Part shown: piece by piece, positions 52,680 to 63,104 of the stretch
Layout: each line of letters begins with the position of its first letter
Position numbering within the stretch: position 1 is the first letter of the stretch
Origin: Mimachlamys varia
Taxonomy: Eukaryota; Mollusca; Bivalvia; Pectinida; Pectinidae
Direction of reading: 5' to 3'
Length of the DNA: 64,000 nt
NCBI GenBank assembly: GCA_947623455.1
Contig: OX392532.1
Coordinates: 23,658,792-23,722,791, forward strand
Made by a program: the position numbers and the translations under genes
Notes under the pieces: model-generated
Database searches by the model: none
The model's input: the letters and a program-made list of their open reading frames with translations, nothing else
Told to the model about the DNA's origin: nothing

Positions 52680-54275
52680 AACCATTTGGGTTTGTTATCT
52701 CCCTTGTATGGTTTGAGTAAGTGGTGGTGAACCACATCATCCTTGCTTTTGGGTCTTTTCTTTATTCTGTACAACACATCATTAATTATGTGCGTTAATA
52801 GATATGAATTCAATTTTCTTCCCAACCTTTTAACTTTGGGATAATATAACCAGACAGTGTCATTTGGCTCCTACAGGTGTTTGTGTATCGTTTTACTGTA
52901 TTCTTTTAAGCATATTTGAGGCTGAGAGGTGTATTTGTTTCTCGCAAAGTTATGAATTACTTCTATTGATTGAGCGAGTTTGTAAGCATATTCTGGTGCT
53001 AATTATTGCGTTTCATTCACAAGTTTTACACGTCCCAATATGAGATCGACAGGCAAATTGACGGAATGCCAGAACACCATCTCACATGGCGAAATACTCG
53101 TGGACTCCTGGATTGCGGAACGATATGCCATCATAAGGGGGTATATCTGTTCGTCCCAATCTTTCATGTTTTCATTCACAAATGCTGAGAGCATATTCTC
53201 AATCGTTCTACACGGTGTATTAGCACGTTCTATCATGCAATCAGATTGAGGTCTGTATTAGGTTGTACGTGTTTTCTCTATGCAAAGTATCTGGCACATT
53301 TCTTTGAAAACTTCACTCTCGAAAGCTTGGCCTTGATCTGAGTGTAACTCCATAGGTACACGAAATACTGTGATAATTCTTTCTACCAAAATCTGAGCAA
53401 TAGTGTTAGCTTTTTGGTTTCTCATCGGAATAGCTACAACCCACTTGGTAAAGTAATCACCAACAACCAAGAGATAAGAATTACTTCTTTTGCTTAAAGG
53501 TAAAGGATCTAGGACAGCTATGGCTAATCGCTCTATATGTGCTCCTACATTGTACTTTTGTAATGGTGCTTTTGCTTTCTTGTAAGGAGTTTTTCTGGAC
53601 GCACATTGATCACACTTCATACACCAATGTTTTACATCTTGTGACATATGGTACCAGAAGTATCTGTCACGCCGTACTTTGGATAAAGTTTTCTTATATC
53701 CTAAATGACCACCAACAATTTTGTTGTGTAGCTAATTCATGACTAAGTCATGAAGTCTCTTAGGAAGAACCATTTGAAGTTTGGTTTGTACATCTTCCCA
53801 TTCATGACAAAGAAAATTGTCTGTTATAGACAGAGTCAAATCTCACCCAGTAATATTTACATTCTTCACCGAGGTGTGATATATCATTCCAGTCTGGTAT
53901 TTGACCAGTTTTCACCCATTTCATGACTAAACTAAGATTTTCATCATTAGTTTTGCTTCACAAATACTATCATGTTTGGGTTGAACCTGAGATTTCTGGG
54001 AGAGCATTGGATTGGGAACGAGTACAGACAGGACAACAAATAGGTATTGTATTGGTAACTGTATTTACCGGTTTGGTAATTTCATTAGTATACCTTTCTT
54101 CCGCCTTAGTAAAGTGTTAACAATTATCATAAGAACATGGTAGTCTGGAAAGACCATCAGCATTTCCATGTGATCGATCTGCTCGGTGTTCAATCTTGAA
54201 CTGATAGGTAGCCAAGAACTCGAACCTTCAGGAGTTTTAAAGTTAATGAGCCAAGTTAAAGCTGGATGCCACAAC
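52680..54275 (-). pseudogene. Ty3/gypsy pol remnant: RNase H end and integrase
   Basis: Reading leftward: the RNase H end near 54180-54130 (FKIEHRADRSHGNADGLSRL in one frame); a spacer with stops; the integrase zinc-binding module near 53715-53600 (GGHLGYKKT, then HWCMKCDQC); the integrase core near 53560-53260 with VVGDYFTKW and LHSDQGQAFES; an in-frame TAA after KTRTT; then MIERANTPCRTIENML; and a C-terminal module with WLYYPKVKRLG and VVHHHLLKPYKG ending near 52680. The first catalytic Asp region reads AVLDPLP, where most relatives have D-I-x-G-P-L-P. Several stops and frameshifts show it is dead. No gag, protease or reverse transcriptase was found on the right, and no LTR was identified. 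Confidence 0.85.
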
Positions 54276-57065
54276 AGAAAAGCTTAATAAAGCCCCCAAA
54301 ACAACTTTCTAAGTCCGACACTAGAAACTTTAACAAACGACAAAAACGAATGAAAGAAAAGACACAAATATTACAAAATGAAAACAAAGAAAACCAGAAA
54401 AAGTTAGAGGATTTGTTAAAAGAAAATGAAAAACTTTCAAACATTAATTTACTGTCAGAACAAAAACTAACTGCACTTAAACATGAAAAGCATGGTTTGC
54501 CAAAAAAATAAGTGCTTTGAAATGTAAAGCGGGAAGGGAAAAGCATGATGCCATTGTTTTCAACACTATAGAGATTGAAAATCTGAAAGCAGATGTAAAA
54601 GATCGTAACGAACGTATAGCAGAGTTAGAAAAACATCAACACCATTCTCGAGAGTGATGCAATAAGCACTTTCGAGAATGGTCGTTATAACAATGAAATC
54701 AGAGAAACTGCTATGTCTTTACTCACAGAATGTAACGTCAGCCTTATTAAAGTTAACAAAGACATCAGTACAGTTCTTAAAACCCAAACTGGGAAATTAC
54801 CAGAAAGGTTGCCAAGTATTGCAGTAAGATTTAGGCTTTTTGTTGAAGCAAAAGCAGTAGCTCACCAACAAATTGTTCAGGCCATGTTGACTGACAGTAA
54901 CCCTGAACAATTTGTTGGTAACACGCTTCACTCAGACGCCACAAGTAAATTTTTAAAGCACTACCAATCCTACCAAGTTACTTTGAGCAACGGTGAGTCA
55001 ATGTCTTTTTGATTGACAGAACTCGTTGGGTCTGACAGCCAAACAATCTTTAATAGCGTTAAGGATTTGACTGACAAGCTTTCTTCCACTGTATGTTCAA
55101 AGGAAGAAGACGAAAGTCTAAAAGCAAATCAATTGATTACATCAATTTCAAACACCATGTCCGACCAGGGTTCTATCAATCCAATATTCAACTCAATGCT
55201 TGCTGAACCGAGGTCAACCTTGTTGCCAAACGTTATTGACAGTTGGGATTCCCTCGATGATGAAACACATGAAAAACTCAGGACCATGCGCAATTTCTTT
55301 TGTAAAATGCATTCAGTTGTTAACTTTGCTTCTGAATCGGACAAGTGCCTGAAGCAGTTTGAAGGAAATGTAATTGATTCTGGAAGAAATCCATTCTGTT
55401 TTCAATCCTCTGAGTCAGGTCAGCCTGCCTTGTCAGAACAGCATCAAAGGCTTTGACCCCCCATGGTTCAGAGAAAGCTGGTGAAGCATGATACTGGAAA
55501 TCTTACCTATATGTAGAAAATATAAATTTACAGAATCATCTTGTGACCTTCAGGTCCAGTCGTTTTAATATACTTTATTACAATAGTGCTGCACCTTTTA
55601 CCATCTCAGCAAATTGCGTGTCTTTTTAAATGAATGGCTGGCTCCAAATGACCTTCTTTAGTCCATTGAGTTTGACGTAAATGAAAAACTTTATGTTGCT
55701 GAGGTACGAGCACTGGGCATTGTTGACAAAATCATCACAGGGCCCATGTGGCGTTTATTTGAAAAGACTGACAAGCCAATTCTGGCATTAAACCCATACT
55801 TAAGTTGTGCTGTAGAAAAGTTGCAAGCTTGGGGAAGAGATGCATCACCAATAGTTGAAGGTGATCAGTTATTCATGGATATCCCTATCCACAAAGACGA
55901 TATGTATGAAGTGCTTTTTGATGATATAGACCCAGAGCTTGGCAGTCTTACACAAATGGCACTCGAGTTCATCATCCATTCAATAGTTCTTATTTTTGAT
56001 CGTCAAGCCGAGGTTCATCATCCTGGCGGCAAGTATTTTGAGACCAAGGATGACTGCTTAGCAGGCATCATCAGTTCCAAATACCAATACCATTTCAGAA
56101 AGAGACTTTGACAGCTTGGACCTCTGACTGAGAATGAAACCAGCAGGGAATTCAATCTGCCCCGAGTCGATCATTTTATGGTCAAACAACAAGACATCCA
56201 AATGGCTGGACGGCATGGATGACGAGGAAAGAAAGTAGCAGAGTTTTGGATTCTGCACGCAAGAAAGCACCCCAAATAAAAGAAACATATCTTGCTAAAA
56301 CAAATTAAGATAAAGGAACAGAAATTAAAAAAAAAAGTTGAAGGATTAGCAAGAGAAAAAATCAGAGAAGGAAGAGAAACAGAGAAGTGTGAAGGTTGAT
56401 TTGACCAATGAAATTGTAGCTCTAGCCCCCTAGAGCTACAATTTCATTGGTCAAATCAACCTTCACACCGGGTAAATGCTAATACTGTTCTTGAAAAAGT
56501 AGAAGAAATGAAAAATAAAAATGTTAATGTCAGTTATTCAGTGTTCTGCCAGATTAAATTCCACAAAGAAGTGTTGCATTCCAAAGGGCCAAGGGAACTT
56601 TGCTAAAAAACAAAGAAAGGGAAATCATACACAGAGCAAGAACTAGTAGAAAACATCAAGGAAATCTTATCTTTAAATACTAATTTGGCAGATGATGACC
56701 ACCGGGACAATTATTTAAATATAAAACAAATTTCTGAAATTAAAACGCATGTCTAGTGTGTTAAAACATCCATGGTACAAAAAGTGAATGCTGCAAGACA
56801 AAAGAGAATTGTAGAACAACAGAAACACCTTTTGCCAAGTTACCTAAAATCACCTGATGATCTTGTCAACAGAAATGTAAAGCACCAGTGCAAAGATGAA
56901 AATGGAGTAGCACAGTGGTATGAGGCAAAAGTTGTTTCCTTTGTATCAAAAAAAGAAAATGTTATCAAACCCAAATATGTAGTGGTTTACAATGAAACCC
57001 CAGATGACGAATATGAATTTGATCTGCTGTCTGACTTAGAGCGAGGAGACCTCATAATACTTTGA
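54253..57065 (+). pseudogene. Decayed multi-domain coiled-coil gene of unknown family, Tudor-like C terminus
   Basis: Four frame blocks lie in order on one strand. (1) 54266-54650, Lys/Glu-rich heptads (QILQNENKENQKKLEDLLKE), a coiled coil. (2) 54713-55456, with one stop at 55010-55012, ending in a block NTMSDQGSINPIFNSML, then LRTMRNFFCKMHSVVNFASE. (3) 55640-56110, with ALGIVDKIITGPMWRLFEKT, then LQAWGRDASPIVEGDQLF and a HHPGGKYFE block. (4) 56772-57065, KHLLPSYLKSPDDLVNRNV, then WYEAKVVSF and YEFDLLSDLERGDLIIL, the pattern of a small Tudor/SH3-like barrel. At least six stops or frameshifts and a 39-base palindrome interrupt it. I recall similar proteins as uncharacterised multicopy families in marine invertebrates, but I cannot name them. 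It may be a mobile element protein. Confidence 0.65.
56387..56468. repeat. Perfect 39-bp inverted repeat with 4-base loop
   Basis: Left arm 56387-56425 starting 'gtgtgaaggttgatttgacc' and ending 'tgtagctctag', loop 'cccc', right arm 56430-56468 the exact inverse. It lies inside the coiled-coil pseudogene. A fresh snap-back duplication is the simplest explanation. Confidence 0.95.
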
Positions 57066-58080
57066 TTCAGCCAGAATGATTTAGTGCAGAGCCTGGTCAA
57101 TCATATTGATAGCTCGATTAAAGTGATACGACAAGTACCGAAGTTGAGCTCTCGGGATGATTGATCAGGCTCAAGAAAATACATCGGATATGACACCCAT
57201 TTTGCATATAGTATAGAATCTGTTCCATAATACTTCAAACATATTAAAAGGTTATTGACAAAAAAAAAACCCAACTCGACATGGAACCGGTGCTGGTGTT
57301 AATTTTGTCAAAAAGGTGTTTCACAATATGCATTTAACTTCCTGATTTCTGTATTAATTGTCCAAACATTAGTAGGTACCTGATTGAAAAGGACCACGGC
57401 TAGGTCTCTAGCATAGAATTATCAGTTTGTTATTAAATACTATTTGAAATGTGTTATTGTTTTTAAAAATGTGTTTGTAAATAGCTAAAATTTTATATGT
57501 GACATGACTTTGTATTGTCACGATGATTTTTTTTATTTGGCGGCCATTTTGAATTTTAACTTTGAATGATTGGTTCAAATTTCGACTTTAATTATACAAT
57601 TTGTCAAAGTCCATATAACATGTCTTATGATGAAAACTTTTTTGCAGTTATATGATTCATGTTTTACTACATTCTCACTTATAATTTAGCAAATATAACA
57701 TTATTTCACAGCTTCTGGTGGCCAATTTGAATTCAAGATGGCCGCCACTTGAAAGGTCAAGTAAAATTACGACGATAAACTGCGCAACTTTTCTAATGAC
57801 CAACTACAAAAGAAATTGTGTAAATATGACCAATAGAAATTGAATAAGAGTGATATGTTTTATCTTAATTACACATGAAATGGTGCCATAAGTAATGCAT
57901 TAGTCTTTATATAAGCTATATAAGCCTACTGTATTGTCTGAAAAGTGGCGAATATGTTAGAATAAACAATACGATATCTTAAAAAGTATTTTAACCGATT
58001 TTGTTGTTTTATACACCAATATGTTTGTTTTTTCTTCCTCTAACATGATAAATAAACTTGTAGATATATGTGATGGTTTA
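57066..58080. other. Non-coding sequence with a possible 200-bp MITE
   Basis: At 57538 'tggcggccattttgaatttt' and at 57729 'aattcaagatggccgcca' are inverse over about 18 bases, a possible short TIR element (57538-57750). The rest is AT-rich and shows nothing. Confidence 0.35.
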
Positions 58081-58099
58081 AAAAATGACCTGAAATCCC

Positions 58100-58345
58100 T
58101 AAATATGAGTGGTTTGTAAACACCATATCTCAGGTTATTAGTTTCATATTACTATTTTGATACACTATTACCTATTACTTGTCGTCGAGATAATATATTA
58201 AAGAATACCGAGTCGTTAACAAAATCAAAATTCGAATTCAAAATCGATCAAACTATAGGCAAGATATGATCAGAGGAAATATTAACATGGAGACCCTTGT
58301 TAAAGGTGTTTCTTTGGTTTAGGCTAGCGGCCTTTTTTCGTATTT
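58100..58345 (+). repeat. Dispersed repeat interrupted by a retroelement tail
   Basis: Same family as 49091-49335: 'atatgagtggtttgtaaaca' to 'gtcgtcgag', then after the insertion 'gtgtttctttggtttaggct'. Confidence 0.7.
58190..58305 (-). mobile_element. Penelope-like retroelement tail, about 116 bp, in a repeat
   Basis: Plus-strand 'aagaataccgagtcgttaac' at one end and 'ggagacccttgttaaag' at the other are the 3' end of the family in reverse. The flanks match the uninterrupted repeat at 49193, so both borders of this insertion can be placed. Confidence 0.75.
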
Positions 58346-58494
58346 TGCTCCTAATAACATCGATTTTTAGTTCGGACTAATTTTCTAGCTAAGTTTCTAA
58401 GTTGATAAGTTTGTATTTAATTATACAATCCAGAATCTATACAAAACCCGAAACAACCGAATACGACTCTAAATTCAACTTTAAATCTGATTTA

Positions 58495-59082
58495 ATAAAA
58501 TAAGAGAATACCGAAGCGTCAACATAATCATAATACTTTAAACCAGGGGCAAAATTTGAACAAAGGAAAGATTTACATGGAGACCCTTGCAGAAGTACAA
58601 GAGACTAAGACCAAGTGTTCCGGAAGAGTAACCGTCTTCTGCTTCATCGACGACACCCGCCATGTAAATCTTTGTCACATCCAAGTAAACATCAAGTTCT
58701 CAAAATGAGAACCGAGTATTATTGTCAATCACAACAAGACGTAAACACACTAATGAGCATACTCAAAAACGTCCATCTTCATATCACTTAAAGATACAGA
58801 ATATTTCTCAATGAGACAAAGATGGCGATCATAAAACTTGCCCATAGTACTGATCAACCTGCATCTCTCGAATCCTTGTGTTGTTAGTTTGTTTGTCAGC
58901 AGTCGACATCGATCACGAAAATCCCGATATTTAGAGCAAGCCCTGGAATACCGAATCAACTGCGACATGTAAACACCATAGGTTGGAGAAGCAGGGATGT
59001 TACTATCAAGAAATGGAAAGTTAACGATCGGACAATTGAAATCCTCACGTTTATCGTATAGCTTAGTAGTAAGCTGTCCATG
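58495..59082 (-). mobile_element. Penelope-like retroelement, 5'-truncated 3' part
   Basis: On the minus strand it begins in the K-L-Y-D-K-R block ('tttatcgtatagcttagtag' on the plus strand), keeps NFPFLDSNIPASPTYG, and MSQLIRYSRACSKYRDFRDR in the 58968-58750 frame, and ends 'gagaataccgaagcgtcaac' (plus strand). One of the better preserved C-terminal copies, but the coding part is short. Confidence 0.82.
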
Positions 59083-59320
59083 TTAAAATCATATCTTGAT
59101 TTCCGCGCCGTTCCGTATCCTGACAGTGAAATTTTGAGGCGACAAAGCTTGCATATTCGCATTTGTCCGTTTAGTCCTTTCGTCACCAAAAAGTTCATGT
59201 GGAATAATGTGACGAAATGACTTACTGCAAGATAACAGGTCATTGGAAATTGCTTTAGTGTTAAGTGAAGAGGCGACAAAGGTCATCTGAACGTGACCTC
59301 TTACGGGATGTTATCAAATC
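59083..59320. mobile_element. Long-TIR foldback MITE, truncated copy
   Basis: 'aaaatcatatcttgatttcc', then the centre 'cgtcaccaaaaagttcatgt' and 'ggaataatgtgacgaaatga' as in 40973-41362. Most of the right arm and part of the left arm are lost. It is joined directly to the retroelement copy on its left. Confidence 0.65.
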
Positions 59321-59345
59321 CTTGTAAAACGGAGTGAGAACAAGG

Positions 59346-59888
59346 TCAAAGGATCTGTACTTTTTGGTCAACCTTCACCACCATAGTTTACGATGGCAAC
59401 AAATTAGTTGTCGATGACAACAAATTCAACTATGGTGCAATCCGCTTTTTAACAGTAGAAATAAATCGTAAGTACATGAATAACTGTAACGCTTAAATGC
59501 TCATTACATATTAATCAAAGGGTTTGCTCTGGGTATTTTAAAAATGGGGTCCTTTCCTAAATAAAGGGGGTCCTTCTGCATAGTTTTAATTGGAATCCTG
59601 AAAATAAGTGGGGTCCTTTTGAGTTTCTATGTTTGAAAAAGACTTCAACGCAAACCCTGAATCATATTAAATATCTATTTTGGACATCATAAATCCTTAT
59701 ATTTATGCAAAACTCAAACATGATCTGACTGTGAAAGTGAAGAATCTTCCAAAGAAATCCACAGGTCAAATGTAAGCCGATTTAAAATGCTCCTGTGAGA
59801 CTGATCACTCGTATTAATTTACAATTAATAACTGTTACAACAGCTCAAACACATCCTACGTTTTTGATGTGTATAATTATTACTTTTT
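59346..59888. other. Non-coding sequence with a short palindrome
   Basis: Near 59377-59435 'ccaccatagtttacgatggc' faces 'caactatggtgcaatccgc' with related 'gatg(g)caacaaatt' words between, a small imperfect palindrome. No gene is visible. Confidence 0.4.
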
Positions 59889-60935
59889 ATGCGCCCGTCA
59901 AATATGACGGGACGTATTATGGTATGGCGTTGTCCGTCCGTCCGTACGTACGTCCGTCGTAAACATTTGTTTGTCCGGAGATCTCCTACAGTTTTCAACC
60001 GATTTCTTTCAAACTTGCTAGGCTTAACCACCATAACATGAAGTTGTGTTTTCCTGAAAGACAATTTGATTCGAGAATATTCACTAGAGTTATGGCCCTT
60101 TGGGACGCAATTTCGGGCATTATTTAGAAAACGTCGGACCTTTTTTGTGTTGTTTTTAATTCCTCTGAAATTTGGTATGGTACTTTGTATATTTATAACT
60201 ATAATATTAAACATATATTACGGGTTTTGTTGAGTAATTTCAACTTTTTGCAAGTTAGATATAGGCATTATGTAGAAAATGCATTTCTGTTCTAAACTGT
60301 TGTTTTGTCCGGAGATCTTCTCCTACAGTTTTCAACCGATATCTTTCAAATTTGCTAGGCTTAATCATCTTGACATGAAGTTGTGTTTTCCTGAATAAAA
60401 GTTTGTTTCATTTATATTTACCAGAGTTATGGCCCTTTGGAACTCCGTATCTGATGCAATTTCAGACCTTTTGTAAAAATGTCAGAACTCTTTTGCTTTT
60501 TCTTCAATTCCTCTAAAATTTTGTATTGTACTTCGAATAGCTATAATATTCAACATATATTACAGGTTTTGTTGAGTTCTTTCAACTTTTCACGTAACAG
60601 CATCGCATAGTTGCAATTGCAACATTATGCATTTATATATAGAAAATGCATTTCTATTGTAAATTGTTGTTTGTCCGGAGATTTTCTCCTACAATTTTCA
60701 ATCGATATCTTTAAAACTTGCTAGGTTTAGTCATTATGACATGAAATTGTGTTTTCCTGAATGACATTTTAATTTGACAATATTTACTAGAGTTATGGCC
60801 CTTTAGGACTTTGTATCTGATGTAGTTTTCGAATATTATGTAGAAGGTGTCGGAACTTTCTTTGTGTTTCCATACCATTATACTTCCGATAGGGTACGGC
60901 GGGCGTATCATGCCTCCGCTTGCGGTGCTCTTGTT
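59889..60935 (-). mobile_element. HINE/pearl-like element, inverted copy with three repeats
   Basis: The same family as 30837-32265 in the opposite orientation. Its hairpin end is 'atgcgcccgtcaaatatgac' plus 'gggacgtat' at 59889-59917, and its other end is 'cttgcggtgctcttgtt' at 60935. It holds about three of the long tandem units instead of four, so it is about 380 bases shorter. The minus-strand 129-codon frame here is a repeat artefact. Confidence 0.75.
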
Positions 60936-60998
60936 AATGAATTACTAAGACGAAAGATTGAGCACACAGGTCACTCTACAACATGTAAGTAATGATCA

Positions 60999-61328
60999 AT
61001 ATGATTAAAATCATATCGTGATCTCCGCACCGTCCCATAAAATTCTCTCTGCTGTGTCAAGATCTGAGGACATCCCTAGGGAGTCACGTTCAGGTGACTT
61101 TTTGCCTAAGCATGGATTTTTTTGGGCGACAAAGCTATTATAATAGCATTTGTATGTTTGGTCATTTCGTCACAAATAAAGTGAATGACGAAATAACTTG
61201 CTTCAAGATGATATTTCATTGGAAAATTATTTTAATGTTACAGAAGTAACCGATGTCCTTATGTCTTGACGCAGCAGAGAGAAGTTTACGGAACGGAGCG
61301 GTGATCAAGATATCACTTTTAAGATTGT
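60999..61328. mobile_element. Long-TIR foldback MITE, complete but diverged copy
   Basis: Left arm 'gattaaaatcatatcgtgat' to 'gagtcacgttcaggtgac', right arm 'cagcagagagaagtttacgg' to 'gatcaagatatcacttttaa'. The centre keeps the 'gtcatttcgtcac' word. Confidence 0.75.
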
Positions 61329-61351
61329 GTACCATATAAACGTGCATTTCA

Positions 61352-61430
61352 CCCTTTGGGCGCCAGGTTGGGTCATATATGACCTTATCGGTTAACTGCC
61401 AGAGGTGTCATATATGACCCCTGACTCCTG
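61352..61430 (+). repeat. Candidate piggyBac 5' end
   Basis: 'ccctttgggcgccaggttgg' begins at about 61352, with the internal repeat 'gtcatatatgacc' twice (61373 and 61408). piggyBac ends commonly start CCCTTT. The flanking four bases are ttca, not the usual TTAA. It lies about 730 bases upstream of the transposase remnant. Confidence 0.5.
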
Positions 61431-62080
61431 AAAATATTAAAAACAAAACAAAATTTGGGTAGATTACGTACAATTTGTTTTTTAATTTTTTAAAATGCTT
61501 TTACTTACCATTTCGAATTCAACAACATATCTTAAAGACCCAATATACGTAACTTCAGGGAAATTTTCGTGATTCTAAAAAATTCTGAGAAAAAAAATCC
61601 AGTTGATAACCATGCAAAAATAAGCCTAAAACGAAGTAAACCTGAGCGGTAACTAACAAGAAACTCTTGACAAAAAAGTCCAAAGAAGTGAAAATAATTC
61701 AGGTGGGGCCCACTTCAACAACAAACCAAATGTAGAAGATGGTTCGAAACGGACGCGTGTTTACAAATAGCGTGTTTCAACTGCTGCTGTACCGGAAACC
61801 GCGACAGAATTCATGTTGAATATTGCTAATATCAGTTAATCTTAACTAAATCTATAAATATAATAAGTTATTAGGCTTGATTTTCGCTTGAAGATTTGCC
61901 GAAAGTTACGTATAATGGGCCTTAATTGGAACATGCATGTGTGTTATTATAGACACTTCTCGAAACTTGATTTTGCATTTCATGACGTTACATTTTTGCG
62001 GATTTGTTTTTACGTCATCGTGAAGAATGATTACGTCACAATGAACGCAGAACACATTGGCGGATGTTTTAGACGCAAAA

Positions 62081-62905
62081 TGGATAGCGAAAGTGATGTC
62101 GATGTACCAGAGTACGATTTTGAAAGCAGCGAGGATAAAGAACCACAAGAGGTTAGGTTCCATCCTAGGATATGGATTACTCTTCCGGAACCAGATCGTT
62201 ATCAAAGGCCCAATCCAGTCGCAGAATTTCGGAAACACTGTGGTGCAAGAAACCCTCCACCCCCTGGATCATCCCCAATAACTTACTTTGATCAACTTAT
62301 AACTACTGCCGACGGTGATAATCTAAATGATTGATTAGTTTTGGAAACCAACAGATATGCTGCTCAGAAGATAGACGCTGCGGAAAGGGGACCCCACTCC
62401 AGATCATATCGGTGGACGGATACAAACTTTGCTGAAATGTCAGCATTTTTAGGATTATATCTGTCAATGGGACTGGTGAAAAAATATATTGAGTGTTATT
62501 GGAGTGATGTCACCCATAAGTGGCTCCTCCATACGCCAAGTTTTGCATCCGTCATGACCAGGAACAGATTCAAATTAATACTACAGTATCTGCATTGCAA
62601 TAATAATGAAACGGCCAGACCTAGAGGAACACGTGGACATGATCCCGCTCACAAAATCAGACCCGTGCTAGACTTGGTGAATGAGTCATTTAAGGAGGCG
62701 TAGGACCTTGCCCGTGATGTTACCGTCGATGAAAGTATGATGGGATTTAAAGGAAGGGAACATATTGTCCAGTATTGTCCCGGAAAGAAAACTCATCGTT
62801 GGGGAGCAAAGTTATTTGTATTAGCAGAATCTGACACAGGATACACGTCTCACTATATGCAGGTGCTCGTAACCCTAATTAGTGAACATTTCTATCTATT
62901 GTAAC
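62081..62905 (+). pseudogene. piggyBac-family transposase remnant
   Basis: One frame from a Met at 62081 (MDSESDVDVPEYDFESSEDK) runs through an acidic N terminus, then FLGLYLSMGLVKKYIECYW, NRFKLILQYLHCNNN and VTVDESMMGFKGREHIV, with WGAKLFVLAESDTGYTS at the end. This is the order of the DDE_Tnp_1_7 (piggyBac) domain, and the Asp of VDES is its first catalytic residue. Two stops in the same frame (TGA 62332-62334, TAG 62701-62703) and loss of everything after about 62870 make it dead. A longer frame starts at 61888, but the stretch before 62081 has no family similarity that I can see. Confidence 0.85.
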
Positions 62906-63104
62906 GAAAAGTTCATCAAGGTATATCCAAAATTATAACGAGAGTAGTATTTCATAGTTATAAGTTGTAACCGACTGGCATTCAGATAAATAATTGCATT
63001 TCAAGATATGTTACGTATATCTCCTCTCGGATCACTGTTAATTTATATTTTGGAATATGATCGTACGTTTGAACAAAACAAAATATAATAAGAGTCCCCG
63101 CCGT

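Noticed and set aside
54266..54511. Intact small coiled-coil protein
   Set aside because: The frame is only the first block of a longer decayed gene; the coiled coil continues in another frame after 54511.
59825..60214. 129-codon minus-strand frame
   Set aside because: It falls in the tandem units of the HINE-like element, where similar frames recur by repetition.
61888..62080. Upstream Met of the piggyBac frame as the true start
   Set aside because: The first 64 codons have no piggyBac-like character, while the Met at 62081 begins the typical acidic N terminus.
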